A DNA stretch of 60,000 nucleotides from Lineus longissimus. Taxonomy: Eukaryota; Nemertea; Pilidiophora; Heteronemertea; Lineidae. Below the pieces are notes generated by a model. The model was given only the letters and a program-made list of their open reading frames with translations, did no database searches and was not told the origin of the DNA. The translations under genes and the position numbers were made by a program. The stretch is from NCBI RefSeq assembly GCF_910592395.1, contig NC_088322.1, positions 2,048,001-2,108,000 on the forward strand, given 5' to 3'. This document shows, in pieces, positions 39,474 through 54,400 of the stretch (its first letter is position 1; every line of letters starts with the position of its first letter).

Positions 39474-42400
39474 TTACAAGTCTTGTTGTGTTGCCATTCA
39501 TTTTGTAATTTCTTTGAAACTACTTAGGCCTTGATTCTGAAAGTTGTGCCCTAAGCAGCAAAGATATTACTAAATCACATCCTAAAGTTTCAGCTCCATA
39601 GCTTGCTTATTCTGGCCAGGGCAGGTCTTTGAATTTGGTGCTGTTGGGTGCAAAATCATGACTTTTTGTCGATTTTGTCCTCTTTCGTCGCTTTGGCACA
39701 GTTGTTCCACTCTTTGAAATGTCTCTCATTTCTCCAAAAATGTCCAGATATGACTTTCCTTTGTTGGAGAGTTGTGGGATGTCATGTACATTAGTTTGAA
39801 AAAAATCTCAAAATGTTAACCCCTGAAATGTACCTTCATTAAGACAAGACCACTAATGAATATTCATAGGTTGGAGGGTCCAGGCCTATCTATTAGACGA
39901 GTGCATGTTTTTTACTCTCAAGTACATATTTGGAGAGGTATTGAAAAAATATTTGTTGTGGCAAGTCTACAGATATAAAGAAATTATTTGATGAAAAAAT
40001 TAATTTCGAATTTTGCTAATTGGGTAATAGGGGGCGTGTTTTGAGTTTTTTCTGCCAGTTGGCTGAAAAGAGTGGAAATATCAAAGTCTGTCTAATTTGT
40101 CGATTAAAAAAAAATTTCCGTGGTCAATCACCATTTTATTTTTCACCATTTACTTGCCCGACTGTCCGGAATAACATAATCTAAATTTCAGATTCACAAC
40201 ACCACGCGTTCTTTGATGCGTCGCGGTCAAACATTGACAATTTAACTGCTAAAAGGCTTAAAAAATAAATTGTGGTCTTGTCTCTATTTACACTACATTT
40301 TGGGTCAATATAGTGAAAAATTTGAATGTGCTCAAATCACTCTAATTCATTTAGAATATTGTATTGCTGATGATTTAAGGTCAAAACAAGCTAAAATAAT
40401 GAGAAAAAAACTTAATTTGACCCAAATAAGAGTCAACCTAACCCCGGTCTAAGTTCGGTTTCATTTTTACAAGTCTTGTTGTGTTGCCATTCATTTTGTA
40501 ATTTCTTTGAAACTACTTAGGCCTTGATTCTGAAAGTTGTGCCCTAAGCAGCAAAGATATTACTAAATCACATCCTAAAGTTTCAGCTCCATAGCTTGCT
40601 TATTCTGGCCAGGGCAGGTCTTTGAATTTGGTGCTGTTGGGTGCAAAATCATGACTTTTTGTCGATTTTGTCCTCTTTCGTCGCTTTGGCACAGTTGTTC
40701 CACTCTTTGAAATGTCTCTCATTTCTCCAAAAATGTCCAGATATGACTTTCCTTTGTTGGAGAGTTGTGGGATGTCATGTACATTAGTTTGAAAAAAATC
40801 TCAAAATGTTAACCCCTGAAATGTACCTTCATTAAGACAAGACCACTAATGAATATTCATAGGTTGGAGGGTCCAGGCCTATCTATTAGACGAGTGCATG
40901 TTTTTTACTCTCAAGTACATATTTGGAGAGGTATTGAAAAAATATTTGTTGTGGCAAGTCTACAGATATAAAGAAATTATTTGATGAAAAAATTAATTTC
41001 GAATTTTGCTAATTGGGTAATAGGGGGCGTGTTTTGAGTTTTTTCTGCCAGTTGGCTGAAAAGAGTGGAAATATCAAAGTCTGTCTAATTTGTCGATTAA
41101 AAAAAAATTTCCGTGGTCAATCACCATTTTATTTTTCACCATTTACTTGCCCGACTGTCCGGAATAACATAATCTAAATTTCAGATTCACAACACCACGC
41201 GTTCTTTGATGCGTCGCGGTCAAACATTGACAATTTAACTGCTAAAAGGCTTAAAAAATAAATTGTGGTCTTGTCTCTATTTACACTACATTTTGGGTCA
41301 ATATAGTGAAAAATTTGAATGTGCTCAAATCACTCTAATTCATTTAGAATATTGTATTGCTGATGATTTAAGGTCAAAACAAGCTAAAATAATGAGAAAA
41401 AAACTTAATTTGACCCAAATAAGAGTCAACCTAACCCCGGTCTAAGTTCGGTTTCATTTTTACAAGTCTTGTTGTGTTGCCATTCATTTTGTAATTTCTT
41501 TGAAACTACTTAGGCCTTGATTCTGAAAGTTGTGCCCTAAGCAGCAAAGATATTACTAAATCACATCCTAAAGTTTCAGCTCCATAGCTTGCTTATTCTG
41601 GCCAGGGCAGGTCTTTGAATTTGGTGCTGTTGGGTGCAAAATCATGACTTTTTGTCGATTTTGTCCTCTTTCGTCGCTTTGGCACAGTTGTTCCACTCTT
41701 TGAAATGTCTCTCATTTCTCCAAAAATGTCCAGATATGACTTTCCTTTGTTGGAGAGTTGTGGGATGTCATGTACATTAGTTTGAAAAAAATCTCAAAAT
41801 GTTAACCCCTGAAATGTACCTTCATTAAGACAAGACCACTAATGAATATTCATAGGTTGGAGGGTCCAGGCCTATCTATTAGACGAGTGCATGTTTTTTA
41901 CTCTCAAGTACATATTTGGAGAGGTATTGAAAAAATATTTGTTGTGGCAAGTCTACAGATATAAAGAAATTATTTGATGAAAAAATTAATTTCGAATTTT
42001 GCAAATTGGGTAATAGGGGGCGTGTTTTGAGTTTTTTCTGCCAGTTGGCTGAAAAGAGTGGAAATATCAAAGTCTGTCTAATTTGTCGATTAAAAAAAAA
42101 TTTCCGTGGTCAATCACCATTTTATTTTTCACCATTTACTTGCCCGACTGTCCGGAATAACATAATCTAAATTTCAGATTCACAACACCACGCGTTCTTT
42201 GATGCGTCGCGGTCAAACATTGACAATTTAACTGCTAAAAGGCTTAAAAAATCAATTGTGGTCTTGTCTCTATTTACACTACATTTTGGGTCAATATAGT
42301 GAAAAATTTGAATGTGCTCAAATCACTCTAATTCATTTAGAATATTGTATTGCTGATGATTTAAGGTCAAAACAAGCTAAAATAATGAGAAAAAAACTTA

Positions 42401-45400
42401 ATTTGACCCAAATAAGAGTCAACCTAACCCCGGTCTAAGTTCGGTTTCATTTTTACAAGTCTTGTTGTGTTGCCATTCATTTTGTAATTTCTTTGAAACT
42501 ACTTAGGCCTTGATTCTGAAAGTTGTGCCCTAAGCAGCAAAGATATTACTAAATCACATCCTAAAGTTTCAGCTCCATAGCTTGCTTATTCTGGCCAGGG
42601 CAGGTCTTTGAATTTGGTGCTGTTGGGTGCAAAATCATGACTTTTTGTCGATTTTGTCCTCTTTCGTCGCTTTGGCACAGTTGTTCCACTCTTTGAAATG
42701 TCTCTCATTTCTCCAAAAATGTCCAGATATGACTTTCCTTTGTTGGAGAGTTGTGGGATGTCATGTACATTAGTTTGAAAAAAATCTCAAAATGTTAACC
42801 CCTGAAATGTACCTTCATTTACACTACATTTTGGGTCAATATAGTGAAAAATTTGAATGTGCTCAAATCACTCTAATTCATTTAGAATATTGTATTGCTG
42901 ATGATTTAAGGTCAAAACAAGCTAAAATAATGAGAAAAAAACTTAATTTGACCCAAATAAGAGTCAACCTAACCCCGGTCTAAGTTCGGTTTCATTTTTA
43001 CAAGTCTTGTTGTGTTGCCATTCATTTTGTAATTTCTTTGAAACTACTTAGGCCTTGATTCTGAAAGTTGTGCCCTAAGCAGCAAAGATATTACTAAATC
43101 ACATCCTAAAGTTTCAGCTCCATAGCTTGCTTATTCTGGCCAGGGCAGGTCTTTGAATTTGGTGCTGTTGGGTGCAAAATCATGACTTTTTGTCGATTTT
43201 GTCCTCTTTCGTCGCTTTGGCACAGTTGTACCACTCTTTGAAATGTCTCTCATTTCTCCAAAAATGTCCAGATATGACTTTCCTTTGTTGGAGAGTTGTG
43301 GGATGTCATGTACATTAGTTTGAAAAAAATCTCAAAATGTTAACCCCTGAAATGTACCTTCATTTACACTACATTTTGGGTCAATATAGTGAAAAATTTG
43401 AATGTGCTCAAATCACTCTAATTCATTTAGAATATTGTATTGCTGATGATTTAAGGTCAAAACAAGCTAAAATAATGAGAAAAAAACTTAATTTGACCCA
43501 AATAAGAGTCAACCTAACCCCGGTCTAAGTTCGGTTTCATTTTTACAAGTCTTGTTGTGTTGCCATTCATTTTGTAATTTCTTTGAAACTACTTAGGCCT
43601 TGATTCTGAAAGTTGTGCCCTAAGCAGCAAAGATATTACTAAATCACATCCTAAAGTTTCAGCTCCATAGCTTGCTTATTCTGGCCAGGGCAGGTCTTTG
43701 AATTTGGTGCTGTTGGGTGCAAAATCATGACTTTTTGTCGATTTTGTCCTCTTTCGTCGCTTTGGCACAGTTGTTCCACTCTTTGAAATGTCTCTCATTT
43801 CTCCAAAAATGTCCAGATATGACTTTCCTTTGTTGGAGAGTTGTGGGATGTCATGTACATTAGTTTGAAAAAAATCTCAAAATGTTAACCCCTGAAATGT
43901 ACCTTCATTAAGACAAGACCACTAATGAATATTCATAGGTTGGAGGGTCCAGGCCTATCTATTAGACGAGTGCATGTTTTTTACTCTCAAGTACATATTT
44001 GGAGAGGTATTGAAAAAATATTTGTTGTGGCAAGTCTACAGATATAAAGAAATTATTTGATGAAAAAATTAATTTCGAATTTTGCAAATTGGGTAATAGG
44101 GGGCGTGTTTTGAGTTTTTTCTGCCAGTTGGCTGAAAAGAGTGGAAATATCAAAGTCTGTCTAATTTGTCGATTAAAAAAAAATTTCCGTGGTCAATCAC
44201 CATTTTATTTTTCACCATTTACTTGCCCGACTGTCCGGAATAACATAATCTAAATTTCAGATTCACAACACCACGCGTTCTTTGATGCGTCGCGGTCAAA
44301 CATTGACAATTTAACTGCTAAAAGGCTTAAAAAATCAATTGTGGTCTTGTCTCTATTTACACTACATTTTGGGTCAATATAGTGAGAAATTTGAATGTGC
44401 TCAAATCACTCTAATTCATTTAGAATATTGTATTGCTGATGATTTAAGGTCAAAACAAGCTAAAATAATGAGAAAAAAACTTAATTTGACCCAAATAAGA
44501 GTCAACCTAACCCCGGTCTAAGTTCGGTTTCATTTTTACAAGTCTTGTTGTGTTGCCATTCATTTTGTAATTTCTTTGAAACTACTTAGGCCTTGATTCT
44601 GAAAGTTGTGCCCTAAGCAGCAAAGATATTACTAAATCACATCCTAAAGTTTCAGCTCCATAGCTTGCTTATTCTGGCCAGGGCAGGTCTTTGAATTTGG
44701 TGCTGTTGGGTGCAAAATCATGACTTTTTGTCGATTTTGTCCTCTTTCGTCGCTTTGGCACAGTTGTACCACTCTTTGAAATGTCTCTCATTTCTCCAAA
44801 AATGTCCAGATATGACTTTCCTTTGTTGGAGAGTTGTGGGATGTCATGTACATTAGTTTGAAAAAAATCTCAAAATGTTAACCCCTGAAATGTACCTTAT
44901 TTACACTACATTTTGGGTCAATATAGTGAAAAATTTGAATGTGCTCAAATCACTCTAATCCATTTAGAATATTGTATTGCTGATGATTTAAGGTCAAAAC
45001 AAGCTAAAATAATGAGAAAAAAACTTAATTTGACCCAAATAAGAGTCAACCTAACCCCGGTCTAAGTTCGGTTTCATTTTTACAAGTCTTGTTGTGTTGC
45101 CATTCATTTTGTAATTTCTTTGAAACTACTTAGGCCTTGATTCTGAAAGTTGTGCCCTAAGCAGCAAAGATATTACTAAATCACATCCTAAAGTTTCAGC
45201 TCCATAGCTTGCTTATTCTGGCCAGGGCAGGTCTTTGAATTTGGTGCTGTTGGGTGCAAAATCATGACTTTTTGTCGATTTTGTCCTCTTTCGTCGCTTT
45301 GGCACAGTTGTTCCACTCTTTGAAATGTCTCTCATTTCTCCAAAAATGTCCAGATATGACTTTCCTTTGTTGGAGAGTTGTGGGATGTCATGTACATTAG

Positions 45401-48400
45401 TTTGAAAAAAATCTCAAAATGTTAACCCCTGAAATGTACCTTATTTACACTACATTTTGGGTCAATATAGTGAAAAATTTGAATGTGCTCAAATCACTCT
45501 AATTCATTTAGAATATTGTATTGCTGATGATTTAAGGTCAAAACAAGCTAAAATAATGAGAAAAAAACTTAATTTGACCCAAATAAGAGTCAACCTAACC
45601 CCGGTCTAAGTTCGGTTTCATTTTTACAAGTCTTGTTGTGTTGCCATTCATTTTGTAATTTCTTTGAAACTACTTAGGCCTTGATTCTGAAAGTTGTGCC
45701 CTAAGCAGCAAAGATATTACTAAATCACATCCTAAAGTTTCAGCTCCATAGCTTGCTTATTCTGGCCAGGGCAGGTCTTTGAATTTGGTGCTGTTGGGTG
45801 CAAAATCATGACTTTTTGTCGATTTTGTCCTCTTTCGTCGCTTTGGCACAGTTGTACCACTCTTTGAAATGTCTCTCATTTCTCCAAAAATGTCCAGATA
45901 TGACTTTCCTTTGTTGGAGAGTTGTGGGATGTCATGTACATTAGTTTGAAAAAAATCTCAAAATGTTAACCCCTGAAATGTACCTTCATTTACACTACAT
46001 TTTGGGTCAATATAGTGAAAAATTTGAATGTGCTCAAATCACTCTAATTCATTTAGAATATTGTATTGCTGATGATTTAAGGTCAAAACAAGCTAAAATA
46101 ATGAGAAAAAAACTTAATTTGACCCAAATAAGAGTCAACCTAACCCCGGTCTAAGTTCGGTTTCATTTTTACAAGTCTTGTTGTGTTGCCATTCATTTTG
46201 TAATTTCTTTGAAACTACTTAGGCCTTGATTCTGAAAGTTGTGCCCTAAGCAGCAAAGATATTACTAAATCACATCCTAAAGTTTCAGCTCCATAGCTTG
46301 CTTATTCTGGCCAGGGCAGGTCTTTGAATTTGGTGCTGTTGGGTGCAAAATCATGACTTTTTGTCGATTTTGTCCTCTTTCGTCGCTTTGGCACAGTTGT
46401 TCCACTCTTTGAAATGTCTCTCATTTCTCCAAAAATGTCCAGATATGACTTTCCTTTGTTGGAGAGTTGTGGGATGTCATGTACATTAGTTTGAAAAAAA
46501 TCTCAAAATGTTAACCCCTGAAATGTACCTTCATTAAGACAAGACCACTAATGAATATTCATAGGTTGGAGGGTCCAGGCCTATCTATTAGACGAGTGCA
46601 TGTTTTTTACTCTCAAGTACATATTTGGAGAGGTATTGAAAAAATATTTGTTGTGGCAAGTCTACAGATATAAAGAAATTATTTGATGAAAAAATTAATT
46701 TCGAATTTTGCTAATTGGGTAATAGGGGGCGTGTTTTGAGTTTTTTCTGCCAGTTGGCTGAAAAGAGTGGAAATATCAAAGTCTGTCTAATTTGTCGATT
46801 AAAAAAAAATTTCCGTGGTCAATCACCATTTTATTTTTCACCATTTACTTGCCCGACTGTCCGGAATAACATAATCTAAATTTCAGATTCACAACACCAC
46901 GCGTTCTTTGATGCGTCGCGGTCAAACATTGACAATTTAACTGCTAAAAGGCTTAAAAAATCAATTGTGGTCTTGTCTCTATTTACACTACATTTTGGGT
47001 CAATATAGTGAAAAATTTGAATGTGCTCAAATCACTCTAATTCATTTAGAATATTGTATTGCTGATGATTTAAGGTCAAAACAAGCTAAAATAATGAGAA
47101 AAAAACTTAATTTGACCCAAATAAGAGTCAACCTAACCCCGGTCTAAGTTCGGTTTCATTTTTACAAGTCTTGTTGTGTTGCCATTCATTTTGTAATTTC
47201 TTTGAAACTACTTAGGCCTTGATTCTGAAAGTTGTGCCCTAAGCAGCAAAGATATTACTAAATCACATCCTAAAGTTTCAGCTCCATAGCTTGCTTATTC
47301 TGGCCAGGGCAGGTCTTTGAATTTGGTGCTGTTGGGTGCAAAATCATGACTTTTTGTCGATTTTGTCCTCTTTCGTCGCTTTGGCACAGTTGTACCACTC
47401 TTTGAAATGTCTCTCATTTCTCCAAAAATGTCCAGATATGACTTTCCTTTGTTGGAGAGTTGTGGGATGTCATGTACATTAGTTTGAAAAAAATCTCAAA
47501 ATGTTAACCCCTGAAATGTACCTTATTTACACTACATTTTGGGTCAATATAGTGAAAAATTTGAATGTGCTCAAATCACTCTAATTCATTTAGAATATTG
47601 TATTGCTGATGATTTAAGGTCAAAACAAGCTAAAATAATGAGAAACAAACTTAATTTGACCCAAATAAGAGTCAACCTAACCCCGGTCTAAGTTCGGTTT
47701 CATTTTTACAAGTCTTGTTGTGTTGCCATTCATTTTGTAATTTCTTTGAAACTACTTAGGCCTTGATTCTGAAAGTTGTGCCCTAAGCAGCAAAGATATT
47801 ACTAAATCACATCCTAAAGTTTCAGCTCCATAGCTTGCTTATTCTGGCCAGGGCAGGTCTTTGAATTTGGTGCTGTTGGGTGCAAAATCATGACTTTTTG
47901 TCGATTTTGTCCTCTTTCGTCGCTTTGGCACAGTTGTTCCACTCTTTGAAATGTCTCTCATTTCTCCAAAAATGTCCAGATATGACTTTCCTTTGTTGGA
48001 GAGTTGTGGGATGTCATGTACATTAGTTTGAAAAAAATCTCAAAATGTTAACCCCTGAAATGTACCTTATTTACACTACATTTTGGGTCAATATAGTGAA
48101 AAATTTGAATGTGCTCAAATCACTCTAATTCATTTAGAATATTGTATTGCTGATGATTTAAGGTCAAAACAAGCTAAAATAATGAGAAAAAAACTTAATT
48201 TGACCCAAATAAGAGTCAACCTAACCCCGGTCTAAGTTCGGTTTCATTTTTACAAGTCTTGTTGTGTTGCCATTCATTTTGTAATTTCTTTGAAACTACT
48301 TAGGCCTTGATTCTGAAAGTTGTGCCCTAAGCAGCAAAGATATTACTAAATCACATCCTAAAGTTTCAGCTCCATAGCTTGCTTATTCTGGCCAGGGCAG

Positions 48401-51400
48401 GTCTTTGAATTTGGTGCTGTTGGGTGCAAAATCATGACTTTTTGTCGATTTTGTCCTCTTTCGTCGCTTTGGCACAGTTGTACCACTCTTTGAAATGTCT
48501 CTCATTTCTCCAAAAATGTCCAGATATGACTTTCCTTTGTTGGAGAGTTGTGGGATGTCATGTACATTAGTTTGAAAAAAATCTCAAAATGTTAACCCCT
48601 GAAATGTACCTTCATTGAGACAAGACCACTAATGAATATTCATAGGTTGGAGGGTCCAGGCCTATCTATTAGACGAGTGCATGTTTTTTACTCTCAAGTA
48701 CATATTTGGAGAGGTATTGAAAAAATATTTGTTGTGGCAAGTCTACAGATATAAAGAAATTATTTGATGAAAAAATTAATTTCGAATTTTGCTAATTGGG
48801 TAATAGGGGGCGTGTTTTGAGTTTTTTCTGCCAGTTGGCTGAAAAGAGTGGAAATATCAAAGTCTGTCTAATTTGTCGATTAAAAAAAAATTTCCGTGGT
48901 CAATCACCATTTTATTTTTCACCATTTACTTGCCCGACTGTCCGGAATAACATAATCTAAATTTCAGATTCACAACACCACGCGTTCTTTGATGCGTCGC
49001 GGTCAAACATTGACAATTTAACTGCTAAAAGGCTTAAAAAATCAATTGTGGTCTTGTCTCTATTTACACTACATTTTGGGTCAATATAGTGAAAAATTTG
49101 AATGTGCTCAAATCACTCTAATTCATTTAGAATATTGTATTGCTGATGATTTAAGGTCAAAACAAGCTAAAATAATGAGAAAAAAACTTAATTTGACCCA
49201 AATAAGAGTCAACCTAACCCCGGTCTAAGTTCGGTTTCATTTTTACAAGTCTTGTTGTGTTGCCATTCATTTTGTAATTTCTTTGAAACTACTTAGGCCT
49301 TGATTCTGAAAGTTGTGCCCTAAGCAGCAAAGATATTACTAAATCACATCCTAAAGTTTCAGCTCCATAGCTTGCTTATTCTGGCCAGGGCAGGTCTTTG
49401 AATTTGGTGCTGTTGGGTGCAAAATCATGACTTTTTGTCGATTTTGTCCTCTTTCGTCGCTTTGGCACAGTTGTACCACTCTTTGAAATGTCTCTCATTT
49501 CTCCAAAAATGTCCAGATATGACTTTCCTTTGTTGGAGAGTTGTGGGATGTCATGTACATTAGTTTGAAAAAAACCTCAAAATGTTAACCCCTGAAATGT
49601 ACCTTCATTTACACTACATTTTGGGTCAATATAGTGAAAAATTTGAATGTGCTCAAATCACTCTAATTCATTTAGAATATTGTATTGCTGATGATTTAAG
49701 GTCAAAACAAGCTAAAATAATGAGAAAAAAACTTAATTTGACCCAAATAAGAGTCAACCTAACCCCGGTCTAAGTTCGGTTTCATTTTTACAAGTCTTGT
49801 TGTGTTGCCATTCATTTTGTAATTTCTTTGAAACTACTTAGGCCTTGATTCTGAAAGTTGTGCCCTAAGCAGCAAAGATATTACTAAATCACATCCTAAA
49901 GTTTCAGCTCCATAGCTTGCTTATTCTGGCCAGGGCAGGTCTTTGAATTTGGTGCTGTTGGGTGCAAAATCATGACTTTTTGTCGATTTTGTCCTCTTTC
50001 GTCGCTTTGGCACAGTTGTACCACTCTTTGAAATGTCTCTCATTTCTCCAAAAATGTCCAGATATGACTTTCCTTTGTTGGAGAGTTGTGGGATGTCATG
50101 TACATTAGTTTGAAAAAAATCTCAAAATGTTAACCCCTGAAATGTACCTTCATTGAGACAAGACCACTAATGAATATTCATAGGTTGGAGGGTCCAGGCC
50201 TATCTATTAGACGAGTGCATGTTTTTTACTCTCAAGTACATATTTGGAGAGGTATTGAAAAAATATTTGTTGTGGCAAGTCTACAGATATAAAGAAATTA
50301 TTTGATGAAAAAATTAATTTCGAATTTTGCTAATTGGGTGATAGGGGGCGTGTTTTGAGTTTTTTCTGCCAGTTGGCTGAAAAGAGTGGAAATATCAAAG
50401 TCTGTCTAATTTGTCGATTAAAAAAAAATTTCCGTGGTCAATCACCATTTTATTTTTCACCATTTACTTGCCCGACTGTCCGGAATAACATAATCTAAAT
50501 TTCAGATTCACAACACCACGCGTTCTTTGATGCGTCGCGGTCAAACATTGACAATTTAACTGCTAAAAGGCTTAAAAAATCAATTGTGGTCTTGTCTCTA
50601 TTTACACTACATTTTGGGTCAATATAGTGAAAAATTTGAATGTGCTCAAATCACTCTAATTCATTTAGAATATTGTATTGCTGATGATTTAAGGTCAAAA
50701 CAAGCTAAAATAATGAGAAAAAAACTTAATTTGACCCAAATAAGAGTCAACCTAACCCCGGTCTAAGTTCGGTTTCATTTTTACAAGTCTTGTTGTGTTG
50801 CCATTCATTTTGTAATTTCTTTGAAACTACTTAGGCCTTGATTCTGAAAGTTGTGCCCTAAGCAGCAAAGATATTACTAAATCACATCCTAAAGTTTCAG
50901 CTCCATAGCTTGCTTATTCTGGCCAGGGCAGGTCTTTGAATTTGGTGCTGTTGGGTGCAAAATCATGACTTTTTGTCGATTTTGTCCTCTTTCGTCGCTT
51001 TGGCACAGTTGTACCACTCTTTGAAATGTCTCTCATTTCTCCAAAAATGTCCAGATATGACTTTCCTTTGTTGGAGAGTTGTGGGATGTCATGTACATTA
51101 GTTTGAAAAAAACCTCAAAATGTTAACCCCTGAAATGTACCTTCATTTACACTACATTTTGGGTCAATATAGTGAAAAATTTGAATGTGCTCAAATCACT
51201 CTAATTCATTTAGAATATTGTATTGCTGATGATTTAAGGTCAAAACAAGCTAAAATAATGAGAAAAAAACTTAATTTGACCCAAATAAGAGTCAACCTAA
51301 CCCCGGTCTAAGTTCGGTTTCATTTTTACAAGTCTTGTTGTGTTGCCATTCATTTTGTAATTTCTTTGAAACTACTTAGGCCTTGATTCTGAAAGTTGTG

Positions 51401-54400
51401 CCCTAAGCAGCAAAGATATTACTAAATCACATCCTAAAGTTTCAGCTCCATAGCTTGCTTATTCTGGCCAGGGCAGGTCTTTGAATTTGGTGCTGTTGGG
51501 TGCAAAATCATGACTTTTTGTCGATTTTGTCCTCTTTCGTCGCTTTGGCACAGTTGTACCACTCTTTGAAATGTCTCTCATTTCTCCAAAAATGTCCAGA
51601 TATGACTTTCCTTTGTTGGAGAGTTGTGGGATGTCATGTACATTAGTTTGAAAAAAATCTCAAAATGTTAACCCCTGAAATGTACCTTCATTGAGACAAG
51701 ACCACTAATGAATATTCATAGGTTGGAGGGTCCAGGCCTATCTATTAGACGAGTGCATGTTTTTTACTCTCAAGTACATATTTGGAGAGGTATTGAAAAA
51801 ATATTTGTTGTGGCAAGTCTACAGATATAAAGAAATTATTTGATGAAAAAATTAATTTCGAATTTTGCTAATTGGGTGATAGGGGGCGTGTTTTGAGTTT
51901 TTTCTGCCAGTTGGCTGAAAAGAGTGGAAATATCAAAGTCTGTCTAATTTGTCGATTAAAAAAAAATTTCCGTGGTCAATCACCATTTTATTTTTCACCA
52001 TTTACTTGCCCGACTGTCCGGAATAACATAATCTAAATTTCAGATTCACAACACCACGCGTTCTTTGATGCGTCGCGGTCAAACATTGACAATTTAACTG
52101 CTAAAAGGCTTAAAAAATCAATTGTGGTCTTGTCTCTATTTACACTACATTTTGGGTCAATATAGTGAAAAATTTGAATGTGCTCAAATCACTCTAATTC
52201 ATTTAGAATATTGTATTGCTGATGATTTAAGGTCAAAACAAGCTAAAATAATGAGAAAAAAACTTAATTTGACCCAAATAAGAGTCAACCTAACCCCGGT
52301 CTAAGTTCGGTTTCATTTTTACAAGTCTTGTTGTGTTGCCATTCATTTTGTAATTTCTTTGAAACTACTTAGGCCTTGATTCTGAAAGTTGTGCCCTAAG
52401 CAGCAAAGATATTACTAAATCACATCCTAAAGTTTCAGCTCCATAGCTTGCTTATTCTGGCCAGGGCAGGTCTTTGAATTTGGTGCTGTTGGGTGCAAAA
52501 TCATGACTTTTTGTCGATTTTGTCCTCTTTCGTCGCTTTGGCACAGTTGTACCACTCTTTGAAATGTCTCTCATTTCTCCAAAAATGTCCAGATATGACT
52601 TTCCTTTGTTGGAGAGTTGTGGGATGTCATGTACATTAGTTTGAAAAAAATCTCAAAATGTTAACCCCTGAAATGTACCTTCATTTACACTACATTTTGG
52701 GTCAATATAGTGAAAAATTTGAATGTGCTCAAATCACTCTAATTCATTTAGAATATTGTATTGCTGATGATTTAAGGTCAAAACAAGCTAAAATAATGAG
52801 AAAAAAACTTAATTTGACCCAAATAAGAGTCAACCTAACCCCGGTCTAAGTTCGGTTTCATTTTTACAAGTCTTGTTGTGTTGCCATTCATTTTGTAATT
52901 TCTTTGAAACTACTTAGGCCTTGATTCTGAAAGTTGTGCCCTAAGCAGCAAAGATATTACTAAATCACATCCTAAAGTTTCAGCTCCATAGCTTGCTTAT
53001 TCTGGCCAGGGCAGGTCTTTGAATTTGGTGCTGTTGGGTGCAAAATCATGACTTTTTGTCGATTTTGTCCTCTTTCGTCGCTTTGGCACAGTTGTACCAC
53101 TCTTTGAAATGTCTCTCATTTCTCCAAAAATGTCCAGATATGACTTTCCTTTGTTGGAGAGTTGTGGGATGTCATGTACATTAGTTTGAAAAAAATCTCA
53201 AAATGTTAACCCCTGAAATGTACCTTCATTGAGACAAGACCACTAATGAATATTCATAGGTTGGAGGGTCTATTAGACGGTATCTATTAGACGAGTGCAT
53301 GTTTTTTACTCTCAAGTACATATTTGGAGAGGTATTGAAAAAATATTTGTTGTGGCAAGTCTACAGATATAAAGAAATTATTTGATGAAAAAATTAATTT
53401 CGAATTTTGCTAATTGGGTAATAGGGGGCATGTTTTGAGTTTTTTCTGCCAGTTGGCTGAAAAGAGTGGAAATATCAAAGTCTGTCTAATTTGTCGATTA
53501 AAAAAAAATTTCCGTGGTCAATCACCATTTTATTTTTCACCATTTACTTGCCCGACTGTCCGGAATAACATAATCTAAATTTCAGATTCACAACACCACG
53601 CGTTCTTTGATGCGTCGCGGTCAAACATTGACAATTTAACTGCTAAAAGGCTTAAAAAATCAATTGTGGTCTTGTCTCTATTTACACTACATTTTGGGTC
53701 AATATAGTGAAAAATTTGAATGTGCTCAAATCACTCTAATTCATTTAGAATATTGTATTGCTGATGATTTAAGGTCAAAACAAGCTAAAATAATGAGAAA
53801 AAAACTTAATTTGACCCAAATAAGAGTCAACCTAACCCCGGTCTAAGTTCGGTTTCATTTTTACAAGTCTTGTTGTGTTGCCATTCATTTTGTAATTTCT
53901 TTGAAACTACTTAGGCCTTGATTCTGAAAGTTGTGCCCTAAGCAGCAAAGATATTACTAAATCACATCCTAAAGTTTCAGCTCCATAGCTTGCTTATTCT
54001 GGCCAGGGCAGGTCTTTGAATTTGGTGCTGTTGGGTGCAAAATCATGACTTTTTGTCGATTTTGTCCTCTTTCGTCGCTTTGGCACAGTTGTACCACTCT
54101 TTGAAATGTCTCTCATTTCTCCAAAAATGTCCAGATATGACTTTCCTTTGTTGGAGAGTTGTGGGATGTCATGTACATTAGTTTGAAAAAAACCTCAAAA
54201 TGTTAACCCCTGAAATGTACCTTCATTTACACTACATTTTGGGTCAATATAGTGAAAAATTTGAATGTGCTCAAATCACTCTAATTCATTTAGAATATTG
54301 TATTGCTGATGATTTAAGGTCAAAACAAGCTAAAATAATGAGAAAAAAACTTAATTTGACCCAAATAAGAGTCAACCTAACCCCGGTCTAAGTTCGGTTT

